From positions 992,001-1,056,000 of the forward strand of contig MU839834.1 of the NCBI GenBank assembly GCA_030411725.1: a stretch of 64,000 nt of DNA. The letters run 5' to 3'. The notes under the pieces are model-generated. The model made no database searches and was not told the DNA's origin. It worked only from the letters and a program-made list of their open reading frames with translations. The stretch comes from Echria macrotheca (taxonomy: Eukaryota; Ascomycota; Sordariomycetes; Sordariales; Schizotheciaceae). Numbering within the stretch: the first letter of the stretch is position 1; the number at the start of each line of letters is the position of its first letter. Below are positions 23,763-35,293 of this stretch, piece after piece. Position numbers and translations under genes: made by a program.

Positions 23763-26036
23763 GTCGACTTCAGCCGCTCTCTGCTCTGCTGTTCTGCTAG
23801 GTAGATGCGGCTCAGGGCCTTGCGTTAGGGTCACATTGTTTTGTCTAGATGCTACGCACCAGAGACCCCACCGCCCCTCGCGGAGGCCGCTACCTGCCCT
23901 AGGTATGTATGCAGCCGCGGCAGCGGGAACATCGAGGGGCTTTCGGGGTGGCAAAGATGGGAAGACAGGACATACCTGGTTGATTGCCCAAGGGGGGCTG
24001 CTATGGTAGGTGATGTGGGTGGGAGCTGCGAAGACAAGAAAGCGGCACGAGACCCGTCTCAGATGCCGTCGTCAGGAAAGACCAAAGCTGTTGACCGTTG
24101 GCCGACAGAGCTTGTCTGGGAAGATTGTGGAGCGCGAGGAAACGAGTCTGGGTATCGCTTCCGTGCGTCTTGCCGTCTGATATAGGGAATTCTACTCGGT
24201 GATGGCGGGGCTTCCCGGCCAACGTCGCGGAAACGAGGAGGAAAGAGATTTCTGGCGGGTAGCCGCGTTCTCACGGCTGCGAGGGATGTGCAGCCCTGGC
24301 TGACTGGAGAAGGAAGGCAAGCACGATGCGTGTTCGCAGCATCTTTGGGATCACAGCAGGACCGTAAGTTGTGGAAGGAACATCCGGGGGGGCGGTACCT
24401 CCCTGCTTACCTGACCTTGGTAAGGCTGGTGTTGGGTACATGGGTGTATCGGGGATTGGGAATCCTTGTCGGCCCTCTCGATCGATGATCGATCAATGGC
24501 AGGCCGGAAGGGCACCAGGGGTCGGGGCCCGCGTCAGACATGCGCGCAAGAAATATGAAGGCTCGAGAGGGGACGTCGATGGCCTCGTTCAGCTTGACTA
24601 GGGTTAATCGGGAACCTCTCCACAAGGGAGGGGTACGGGACCAGGTATCTCCGGCGGTAACTGGCGACAACCCGGCTCTAGGAAGGGGGGGAAGGCGCCC
24701 TTCACCTCTGCTGTCATTGAGACCGGTGAGGTACCTGACTGTGAAGAAATGCTTCTGCTGGACAGCTCCATCCCACACACCAGGTGCGGACCAAGTGAGA
24801 CACACACACACACATCGACGGCGTCAGTTAGCTGTGGATGGAATGCGCTAGGCAGCCACACAGCCAGCAGCGGCGGCAGCAGCAGCCGGAGCCGTAACGG
24901 GACGAACCCGGATAGTGGGCAGGGAGGACGATAGGTATGTACAGCCCAACAGACGTGACGGAGTGATGGCGAGAGAGTTATTGCCTCTCCACCGTCTGTC
25001 AGCAAGCCACCGCTGCAACGCTGGTGGCTTGCGGCTAGTGTAGCAGGAAAGATGCGGTGTCGGGTCCGGACTCGATCCATGCTGGAAATCTGGGATTCGG
25101 GGAAGCGCGGGATCAAAACCCCCTCCCACCGGAGTCGCGCCAAAAGTCATTGTCTCGCGGTCGGTAGGTGGGAACTACCCAGGCTAGCGAGCGAGGCAGA
25201 TAAGGAGGCCGGGAATAGAGTACGGCCATTGACGATGGCACGATAGAGATCCAGCAAAAAACATTGGGGGAAGGTGGGAGTGGCCAAGGCGCGCTACATG
25301 CTGGGAAGATGACAATGGAAAATTCGCGGCGCGGGCCAGCCGGGAAACTGAGAGCCGAAAGAGGGGTGATGAAGATGCAAGCCGGACGGAACGAAGGAAC
25401 GACGGGAGGGAATGCTGTTGTGTAGCCTTGGGCAAAACGAGCACGCTGATGAATGGTGATTCGCCGAGTCTAGGTATAAAGACCCTATTTGGCGTTGAGA
25501 AGACATCGCCTGCTTCCTCGAAACAATGCGAGAAAAGCGCCAACCTACCACAGGTGATTTCTCCATGTGTTGTTCCGTTTCCTCGCCTCTGACCTCCAAG
25601 CTTCGGCTAGGGACGACGGGAGGCGAGCGTCTTGGATGCCGTATTCAAGAAAGCACATGTTTGCTCACGCGCACTCGCGCGAATGCAGCTGCTTCCAGAC
25701 TGGCGCTTCCCACATGGCCGAGGCCCCCGCCCACCAGCGACCTGGATCGCGGCGTCGTCGAGTGAGCTTCTCGAGAGGCCGCGACTGGCCCGAGGAGGGC
25801 ACGCAATCGGGCGAATACGAAGCGAGGAGCGGACGACGCTCAGAGAATGGGCCAACTCCCTTAACAGTGGTCGCGAGCTTCCGCCGCAACATGTCCACTA
25901 GCACGAGCAAAAATGAAGGCAGGCGACATGATCTGCGGTTCGAGATCCCTGGACCTAGTCGCAAAAAAGACTGGGAGCCTCGTCGAATTCTCGGGTAGCA
26001 GGGTTGTCATGGTGGGGTCCCGAACCTGTGGTGACT

Positions 26037-26051
26037 TTATTATTATTATTA
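26037..26051. repeat. TTA microsatellite, 5 units
   Basis: Five uninterrupted TTA units in otherwise GC-balanced intergenic DNA. Confidence 0.9.
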
Positions 26052-26281
26052 CCAGTTAGCCAAAGTTGCCAAGCAGGTGCTCCGGCTCCGGGCTCTCCCA
26101 GTGAAACCTTGTATCAACCATCAAGCCTTTCCGCACTGGGTTAGCCAAACCCCATCTTCCGCCGCGTCCTCACGCCCTCCGCTGTAGCAGTCTCGATCGA
26201 GCGACGGCTGCAGGCGGATGGACGAAGGATGATGGTGACGACGATCGGGTGCAGCTTGGCATGCTCCACCGAGATCAGCCG

Positions 26282-26328
26282 GGAGAGAGAGAGAGAGAGA
26301 TAGAGAAAGAGAACGAGAGAACGAGAAA
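26282..26328. repeat. GA-rich low-complexity run
   Basis: Uninterrupted GA dinucleotides at the left, then an imperfect GAGA/GAAA tract. It is purine-only on this strand apart from single T and C interruptions. Confidence 0.85.
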
Positions 26329-26645
26329 GGGTCATGGTTGAACAATAGAGATTCAAGTAGATTTCTCCCTGGTTGGTACGTGCGGTTACTTATCCCGCCA
26401 GCAAAAGTACGGATGTAGTGTATGTACAGAGTGACCAGATAGATAGATGCCTTCCAGCTTCCACCATTCTCACCGGCGCCGGAAACAACTCCCGTGCAGA
26501 CGGCTACGTGGGGCATGATTATCGGCCGGACTGTCTCCTGCTGGGTAGAGCGCCAATCTCGGCCGTCTGTTTTGGTGCACCTGCATCATGCAACCAACAC
26601 CCATGAAACGTCGTACTGCCTGTGTCTCCCCATTTGCGGGACATC

Positions 26646-29388
26646 TCAGGCCATGGTCCGGGGTTGCCAATTCTGCTCAAAAAGTTGGCTCACATAATAG
26701 TATTCGTTCTCGAAGTCGTCCCCGTGCCAGAGATCCTCCCACTGTCGAACTGCAAGTACCTTTGGGTTAGCACCCGCTCAAGACTGGCCGCCGAACACGC
26801 TACGGCTACTTACGATGCTCAGACGCGAAGCGCCTGGTGTACTTGACGAATGACATTGTGTCGTCATCTAGCTCTGCTAGGCTTTGGAGATCTTGGTCCT
26901 TGCATTCGGCCGAAAAGGGATAGATACCCTTGTTGCAGTAGTGGAAATACGCGAGGAGTGTATTTGCGCCTGCCTCGACGTCAGCAGATTGTAGAGGCAG
27001 CAGCAGCCCATTGGCTACAGTTGGCGGGACTATCTTACCCAGATTGTACTCTTTCACATTATCTTCTCTCGCAAATCGTCTCTGCAAGCGTACGTCAGCA
27101 TTCCTGCATACTTCTAGACTCCCCATCGTCGGGAAGACTTCTCTTCTCTCTCTCCACCCCCCGCCTCTGCTCGCACAAAGATTCTGACCTACCTTGATGC
27201 CATGCTTCTTGGCGTATTCCGCATCGTGTCTTGTGATGAGAGCGATGTTGTGCAACAATATGAAGGTTACAAGATAGGTGGTGAGCCAAGTTTTCTGCTT
27301 CTTGTCCTGTGTCATTTTCTGGAGTTCCTCCAACGTCCTGCGGCGAAGATGAGGTTGGATTTGGTGAATGAGCACCGAATCAATCTGCGCCCCCATGACA
27401 GGTGGAAGGGGGATCTTCCCGTGCAAAGGGTTCCCCTCATCCTGAATCAGATCTCGAGGCATGTCCAAGGTATCGTTTCCGACAATCTCGAATGACTTGG
27501 TCGTCAGCCTAACCGACATCCAGAGATCTAGCGTGCTGATGAGCAACTTTTTCTCGGATTCGTGCGTGGAATCGCTCCTCATGATCTTGATGGCGAGAGC
27601 GTACGTTTGCCACAGCAGCTTCTCCCGCGGACCGAGCAGCCGCTTACAGCAGTCGATCAAACCGTCTTTGATATAGCCGTCGAAGGCCGCCTTTGTCGAT
27701 TCCATGTCGACGATGGCGAAGGGGGGTATCGTAACCGACTTCTTCACTCCTCCCGAAACCCAAGACCTCTCCAGCCGGTCGCCTTCCTGCGGTTGGAATC
27801 GTCGAACCTGGAGTCCAATCGACCGGCCCGTATATCCTTCGGTGACGTGGATTACTCTCGAGTCTGATGACTCCCAGGTTCCAATATCGTCAACGACGCT
27901 GTCCTTCCAGCGATTTGTCCATTCATGCCCCTTGACCTGGCCCGGCTTGAACAGCTTGACGTCGGTGATTTTCCATCGGAGGCAGTTCAGGCGATACACC
28001 TTCGTGTTGGAGGCAATCTTTCTGCACGATATGCATGGCCCCCTTTCGTCGTCCGGATCGAGATTGCACTGGCACAACGTTAGCAACTGAACAATCGAGG
28101 CGATTGCCATCCGCCGCGGAGGCGGGCCCCAGCAAACGTCCACTGACCCGAATTCGTTGCATTCTACACCGAATGCAACTTCCGATCTTCCTTGTCCGAG
28201 CGGTTTTTTCTCGCTGGCCGTGGTCTTTGAACGGACCCCGTCTTGCCGGCAGAGTCCGTTGGTGTGGGAAGAAATCAAAAGTAGCTGAAGCACCGTGGAT
28301 ATCTAAACCATCTGGATCGTCTTTGATTTCGAACCCCTGAAGGGAGTTGTAGCGCTGAAGTCGCATGAAACCGCCGTCACGGCCGAAAGGAGGCGAGCCT
28401 GTCTCGGCAGGATACGTGCCTGGGATCGGACTCGGCCCGACTGCCGTGTTCAGTAATGGCGGTGGTCCTTGGATGCCTAGACCTGTGATGCTGCGACTGG
28501 GTTCTGGCGTGGTGTCATATTTCACCCCTTGTGGATTCGCAGGATAGACCATCTCCCTGTTCGCTGCTGGCTGCATAGCCATAACACGATCAGGTTGAAG
28601 CGGCGGGTAGCCAGCCAAGTACTGTGCCATTAACGCAGTATCGTCACAAGCAAACATTGCAGTCTGATCCGATGCTATTGGCGTCGAAACCAGCGGCGTT
28701 TGGGACTGTGGCTGCATAGTAACCAGAGGACCATCTAGCACCGGCCTCGCACTGTCATAGTCGAACGACGCGGTTGTAGGGAGTGCTTGATATGCTGATA
28801 GGCTGGTCAGCTCTGGGAGTTGATCTTCAACCGCACACGCGCTGGGTACGTACCGGTGCCGGAGTCGTAGGAAGAGCAAGGTGGGCATATGCCAAAACTT
28901 GCGAGGCAGTCCGCCAACCGCGCGCCTGTCCATCCGGAGGCGTCCGACTGGGAGGGGAGCCCCTTGCGCTCAGGATCTACGGCGCGTGTCGAAGGTCCAG
29001 CAAGTGGGGACTTTTCCAGGCCATCTTGGAGGGCGGAATCGTCGGTGAAATGTGCGAGCATTGGTGTACTTGGGTTCAGACGTGGTCTCTTGTGAGTGTG
29101 GTGTTGCCGGTTGCTGAAGTCAATGAGGACTGGCAGCGGTATCCGGAGGGCGGCGGCAGCTTGCTCGAGGAGGAAGTGTTGATGCTCGCGACGACTCAAG
29201 TCAAGAAGTTTGGAAAGCGGCACGGTGACTCTCACGTCTAACGAGGCAGCATTGTCCAGTATATATCGGTAGTCGGCGGACAGGGGTAGGGTGTCAAGGT
29301 TGTTTGACGAGGAGTGGGCGAGGTCCTGGAGCACTGGCTCGGCAGGGGAATCCTCATGGCAGTAAGCCCGGCGTTTCTTGAGATTATT
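26646..29388 (-). CDS. Zn2Cys6 transcription factor (5' end incomplete)
   Basis: Six exons: 28854-29388, 28148-28794, 27193-28068, 27039-27081, 26814-26969 and 26646-26749. They give at least 786 aa; introns are 59, 79, 111, 69 and 64 nt. The zinc cluster is split by the second intron: CIRCRMQRIR ends one exon and CNLDPDDERGPCISC opens the next. That gives CX2CX6C, then CX2C, with a last Cys in RLNCLR. The cluster lies mid-protein, after about 385 residues of Pro/Ser/Gln-rich sequence, which is unusual because most fungal zinc clusters are N-terminal. The C-terminal part carries a conserved block, LLAYFHYCNKG, restored across an intron, and ends EYYYVSQLFEQNW. The role is DNA-binding transcriptional control in the nucleus; targets are unknown. 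The first coding exon is not settled: an acceptor TTTAG precedes 29388. A one-codon exon, ATG at 29752-29754 followed by GTATGT, would give MNNLKKRRAY. That is only a suggestion. Confidence 0.8.
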
Positions 29389-32300
29389 CTAAACAGGCAT
29401 CATCAATTCACCGTACAGTGGCGAAAGGGAGGCAAGGAAGCTGAGACCGGGCTGGTGGTGAAGGAGCTGGGTCCGGACCGGTGAGGCAGACGTCTTTCAG
29501 GCGCGTCACGCCCATGTGTCTTGGAGAGAAGGGGGTGCTGATGTAGTGAGTGGGCTATTGGTGGATGGCTGACAAGGGGAGAGAAGAAGAAGGGTCGGCA
29601 AGGGGCGTGTGCGGGATTGGGAGTGAATGTTTGACGGCATAGCTCGGAACACAAAAACATGAGCAGCCAGAGGGAGAATGTTGGTCATTCTGACCATGCA
29701 GCCGGCCGCAGACCGGGGAGAGCAAACAAGAAAGGTATCTTTCCTACATACCATGATGAATGGCCCCGGTCTTGGTAGGACGGGGCACACGGAACCACAG
29801 GTTTTGATTCGTATAGACCAGCGGCTGCGGCGGAAGGAGACCGGGCAAGAACCATCACCAGGTCTGGGATGCGATGATGAGCTGCCCGACGGTGAGGCGG
29901 GCTCTGAAACCTAACAGTTCACGGCCACTCAAGGGAAGAGGTACGGCAGGTGGAGCATCTCAGAGGAACGCCATCGCCACGAGGTTCGACGGGGGGGACC
30001 AGAGCTGTGAGAGGTATGGTTGCGGCCAGCACCAGGAAACGGTAGCCGGCGCGCAGCTGCGGGCGCTGGAGACCGGTCGGGAGACGTGAGCGCGGGGAGG
30101 GGCAAGAGAGGCAGAGCCAAGTGCCGGAACAGAGCGGGGTGGAGGGCAGCAGAAGCGGAGGAGGAGGGTGCCAGCAGATAGGTGGACGATGAGTCGCACA
30201 GAATCTAGCGTAGCAGCAGCAGCTGGTGCGCTGTCCTGTCCTGTCCGATGCTGCTCGGCGTGGTGCACCACCTACCACCCCGGCGCTGAGTTCGTCCGCC
30301 GCTCGTCGACGATTCAGGCGGGGAGCAGCGCTCGAAGCCGGCGACTGGAAACCTGACTCGCCCAGGTGCCGAAGCCGTGGCGCTCGGCCGGCGCAGCTGG
30401 TTTGCTGAAGCCACCCGGGCCCAAGAACGGCTGGCAGCAGCGCCCGAGGGGCTTGGATGGACAGGTAGGTAGTTAGACGATGGAGAGGTTGGACAGTCGG
30501 TGAGCCGTAGACCGGTCCCAATGCGTGGCTGGGCGGATGCGCGCCGTCCACAGCGGATAGCGAGCCAGGCCGGGTCGGTCAAGCAAGCAAGCAGGCGGAA
30601 GGTCGGCAGCAGGACCAGAGTGGCCCAATCTGTACAGATGCGGTCGTGTCTGTTCCACGGCCCTGGCCGGGTTGGGAGTGGAACTCGAGGGCAATTGCGC
30701 AGTCGTGTGTCGGTCGGTGAGATGGAGACGAGGGAACGCCGCCGTCGAGTCCCGGCGTCGTTCGGTCGCAGAGGGAATCGGTGAGGCGGGAGAGGAGATG
30801 AAGGAAGAAAAAAGCGATTCACCGGTCGACAATCGAGGGGGGGAAGGCGCACCCAGAGCAGCCGTTCTCTTTACTCGTTTCGTGCCGGAGCGAGAGAGAA
30901 ATGCTTGGGCGGGCGGAAAGTGCGAAATGCGAAATGCACCCTCCTCGACATTACACTAGTTGCGGGCGCTGATGAGAGGCGAGCCAGGATGGGACACCAC
31001 TCCTTCCCTAGCATGCTCTGCTCTCAAGCAGCGGACGAGCGGGCGGGCGCAACGCGACGATGCTCCCCTGCGCGTTCCATGCGTTGCGCTCGCTGCCTTG
31101 TTCTGCATCGCTCCAAGACCCTTTTCCTCGCCCACAGACCCCATCACCCGGTCATCCCATATCCTTCTCGGCTCATTGCTGATTGATCATTGGCGACGTA
31201 TATGTGCAGCTCGACTATACCCCCTTTACCACGACTCGATGAGCAATTCAATTGTGCCCCCAGCAATGTCGCTCGACGAACAGACCGAGTAACTAGTCTC
31301 TCAGCCCCTCGCACGAGGATGATGGCATCACCGCTGCACCTGCACGCCTCGCTCGCGTCAATTTAGGCTTTCGCGAGTTGGCGTCTTCCACGCGCGCTCG
31401 GTTCCTGCCGATGCTTCTACTCGAGGCAGTTAGTTCGTCCTTCTTTCCCTCTTTTCTGTAGTTAGAGCCGTCACCGGCCATGCAACGTCAACGCTGAGGA
31501 TGGGCAGCCCTTGGCCAATCCCGGCCAATTCGGCTCCCGAGTCACCCGTCCGGACAAGGCACCAGCGCCGTATGCAAAGCATAGTTATTTCTCCATGGAC
31601 CCCCACCATCATCAAGCCATGCTCGACAGCGCAGCGAGCAGCGTTCCACGGATCCAAGATGCGCAGGTGACCCAGTTCCGGGGCCAGAAATGGCCTATCT
31701 CGAGCTTTTTGGCCGCGTCTCCGAAGCGATGTACCCTCTGGGACCGGTGCCAGAGAAGCGCCGAGTCTGGTTGTGGATGTGCAGCAGCATTGGAAGACCA
31801 ACAATGGAAGCACGGTTCGCACGTCCCTGGTGGGCCTGTTGAAGGAGCGGCTTCCCTGCGCTGGAATCTGATGGATGTTCTTTGCTGGAACACGCACTTC
31901 ACGTGGCCACCTTGTCGAACCCCTCCGCGTTGGACACCATCTCCTCCGCAGTCCGCACCCGCCTCTCCCGGCACATCCCTGGTCGACGCACCGACGAGGC
32001 TTTGCGCGCCTTCGTCAAACCGGGTTTGATCCGACGCTCAGGCTTAAGCACGCACGGGCAGCCCAAGATGCCTCGAAAATATTTTCTCTCAGGCGCTTCT
32101 CCGAATCTGGACGTTATCAGGAGAAATGCACCATTACCAAGACCTCTTCGGCGCGCAACACCGGCGGTGTCTTGACGTGAATGGCCGCTTGGGCACCACA
32201 AGGATTTGATGGCCCCCACCAAGCTGAGCCGTCTGCCATTTGCAAGCGGCATCAGAGAAGCTGGAGACGTTTTTCGATCATGGCAGGCACATCGCAGCGG

Positions 32301-35293
32301 GCGCAAACAGCCACCCGCCCTCCCCCTCCCCCCCGGTGCTGACAGCAACCCCTCCGATTCGCTCCAACCCCGCGATTGGGTGTTTCGAAGGCTTCCACCG
32401 AAAGTTCGTCGACTTCCAAAGTGCTTGGGGCTTCGGAACCCCTGTGTGATAGTCGACCCCGTTGCGCCCAAATGAGGACGCGTCTGGAGCGGTCTTGGGA
32501 ATATCCCCAGGTGACCTGCATGATACCGCAACTTCGTTTGCATTCGTCCGAGCCCGAGCCTCACCCCCACAGAATAAGGCAGTCAGGTCCGTCTGAGATG
32601 ACGTCGGGAGCCGCTCACTTCCTTAGTTCAAGTAGCGACAATAGAGTACAACTGTCTGCGTCGGGAGTAACGACTGCGGGCCCCGGAGGGCAGGCTGATG
32701 CCTTCTCACCAAGCCGGCTGCCGCGATTGCCCCACGGTTTACGGCGAGGCGGGAAATGTAGCTGTATGTGTAGCTGAGGCGGATGTTATGCAGGCTGCTT
32801 TCTTGCATTGAGCGAGGTATTGGCCGTAGTGGAAAGCGAGACAAGCGGCCATGGGCCCGTTGGCCTACGACTCGCAACGGATTCGGGGTAAAATAACTTT
32901 GACAGTATCCGCCGATGATCCAGCACCGTTGTTTCGGAACAGCTCGTCGAGGCCCCCGGCCCCTCCCGAACATCATCGCGGAGGGCGGTCAGACCGGAAA
33001 GGCGGAGGGAGCGTCGGGACCCCTGCCAAGGAAAGGTCGTACTCGGCGGCAATCAGGGTGGAGGAAGAGGCCGGCCCGCCACACTCTCTCTCCCCCGGGA
33101 ATGCGATTCCTTCCCCAGACAGGCGAGTTGACAAGACCGTTGCCTCCCAGTACTGTATCATCGCATGTAGAGGGGACCCACGAGAGCCAGGCGGTGTCAT
33201 CCTTTCCCATGCGGCAACGGCAGCCGACGCATTATGATGGCGTGGGGAACGGGAAGCGGTGTGCGTGCTCACCTGGATTCAAATCCCGGGGCGAGCACAC
33301 GACAGATTCGGAGTCTTGTCCAGAATACTCAAGTCGGTGAGGAGCCCTGCATCATTTACCGAGGTAGGCATCCGATTGTTTTCGAATCCCCAGCCGAAAT
33401 TTAAGAGATTCTAGCTGTTCTGTCTATTCACCGGTCGACGAAGGGGTGGGGGGGAAGGAAGGTCCGCACCCTCGGTCTGACGGGCCTCTCGACCGCTTCG
33501 TTGTCTCGCCGGATCACGCCGCGAAAAGGGGCCAAGCAGCCGGTTTACGTCGGGTCGTTTGCACCAGCAACTCTAAGCTCATCTTGAGCCAAGACCCGGC
33601 ACTTGGGCACCAAATGCCGCGCTATCTGGCCGCATCAGATTCAAGCCGAGGTCTATCAGTGGCGAGACCCGACATGCCACGAGCATAACAGGCTTCACAA
33701 GGACACCAGGCAGGGCAGCCAGTCTGCCAGGTTGCCGTGGTGGATATTTGGGCTCCCGTGAGGGGTGATCACCAGTGAAGCCACCCACTTCCTGTCATCT
33801 CTTGCCAGCTACCAGAAGCCAGGCGACGAGGCAGTGGGATAGGCAAGCTCGGATCGTCCTCCGGGCTGAGGTGCCACCTGCCAAACGGCATCCCCAGAGC
33901 AAAGCCCCTTTCTCGATAGACTCAGTACGGCAGTCTCCGTATTGGTCCAGCCCGGTTCGGGGCTCTCCCGGGCTTGCCCTTCATTCGCTAGCAGAGCAAA
34001 AGAGTGCCCCCCCTTTTGCTATTCCCTCTTGCCTCCCAGCGGGACGGGCAGCAATTGACCGGGACGAAACCGTGACTAAGCTTTTCGCTGTCTCGGGTTC
34101 CTGGAGGCGGTGGGCACGCGGCCGGATCCGCACTGGGCAGGCGGTGGAAAGCGAAGCAGGCAATTCTGGTGTTCGATGGACACCACCTTTTTGGTAAGTT
34201 TCCCGTGGCGCTGTAGTCGACATTCCTCGAGCTAATTATATGCCAAGGAGTCTGTGGTATGTCGTACTGCAGTCAGGGTTCTCCTCCAGCGTCGGTAGCC
34301 GTCGATCGCGGTGTTCTTGTTGACGGTGCCCGCTAAGCGCCCGCTGGAATGGGGCAAGCAGACCACGACAGCCCGGGGGAAAGCGGAGAGAAGCCGTGGG
34401 ATCCAAGCTACCTACTCCAACTGTCCGGCCGGACGGCTGTTGCTTGGCAGCCCCCTCCCGGTAGCCCGACGGGGTGCCGGCAGCATCGTATATCAACAAC
34501 ACAAGGCAATCTCTCGAGCCACGGCAATCGGGCACCGGCGGCCGGAGTGGAACGCATCCACGACGCTTAGCTGGACTGGTCTTTGGCTCATGGAGCCGCA
34601 GCCGCAAGACAGTTGTTTCAACGACCGCCTCATGCGGCCTGCAACAGAAGCGGCAGTCTCCTGCACGGGTCCAGGTGGGCTGACTGGCCGCATCTATCGC
34701 GAGTTCGTCGCCGGCCCGATCCTGTAACCCGTTGACCGATCGCGTTTCTGTCAAAGGAGAGCGGGAAAAAGCGACGGACCAATCAGGATTTTGCTTGGAT
34801 TGCAGCAGCGGAGGACGCGAGCACAGAAATTTCTTCTTGGTTTCCCACACCTGACGAGAGGACGTCACATTAGACTTGGTTGTCAACGCACCGCGGCCTC
34901 AACCACGGCCGCTCCTTCGCTCGCGAGTCGACAGGCTGCAGTTTGCGCCTCCAACCAGGAGACTCGACCCAACAGCCGGCTTCGTGGCTGTCATTTCTGC
35001 GAACCGAGATCGCGTGCCTTGGATGTGACGGGGGGCGCGCGCGGGAAGCTCGCCTGCGAACCGGCGTCGTCATCGAGGGGGCTCCAGGTCGCAGCCGGTG
35101 TATGCCCAAGCGCAAGCGGGGCGGGGCCGGTCCCGCCGGAGACTCCCGGTTTCGCTCATGTGCAGTCTCGCTTCCGAGACACGGCGATACCGACGATTGT
35201 ACGGTCGAGAGATTTCTATGACGGCAACCTAAACACCCAGGGCACCGCTTTCTCCCTGCTGCCCCGGACCAAGAGCTTAGCCACTTGGGCGCC
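29389..35293. other. 5.9 kb gene-free region between the factor and the kinase
   Basis: Divergent upstream DNA for the Zn2Cys6 factor (left) and the kinase-like gene (right). It probably includes an unresolved first exon or 5' leader of the factor near 29389-29754. Open frames up to 216 codons occur on both strands but none has a recognisable domain or ATG-anchored splice chain. A CCAATCA element lies at 34779-34785. Confidence 0.55.
34779..34783 (+). promoter_or_regulatory. CCAAT box upstream of the kinase-like gene
   Basis: CCAAT in the context ACCAATCAGG, about 510 bases before the kinase ATG. This matches the CCAAT-binding (Hap) complex core; occupancy is inference. Confidence 0.4.

Larger units (their letters stand above)
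23763..26645. other. Intergenic: dioxygenase promoter and factor 3' side
   Basis: 2.9 kb without a supported gene. It holds an AC run near 24800, a TTA microsatellite (26037-26051) and a GA-rich run (26282-26328). A possible upstream extension of the dioxygenase reaches 23954. Other open frames show no domain or plausible splice chain. Confidence 0.55.

Noticed and set aside
29919..30852. Frames of 210-215 codons left of the kinase-like gene
   Set aside because: Low-complexity Pro/Ser/Arg composition and no supporting splice or family signal.
33240..33305. tRNA-like sequence with GATTCAAATCC and a GTGCTC/GAGCAC inverted repeat
   Set aside because: No A box, no cloverleaf, the stem closes only five bases from the B-box-like element, and the T-stem has a mismatch.
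34236..34886. 216-codon minus-strand frame
   Set aside because: No recognisable domain; overlaps equally long frames on the other strand with the same quality.
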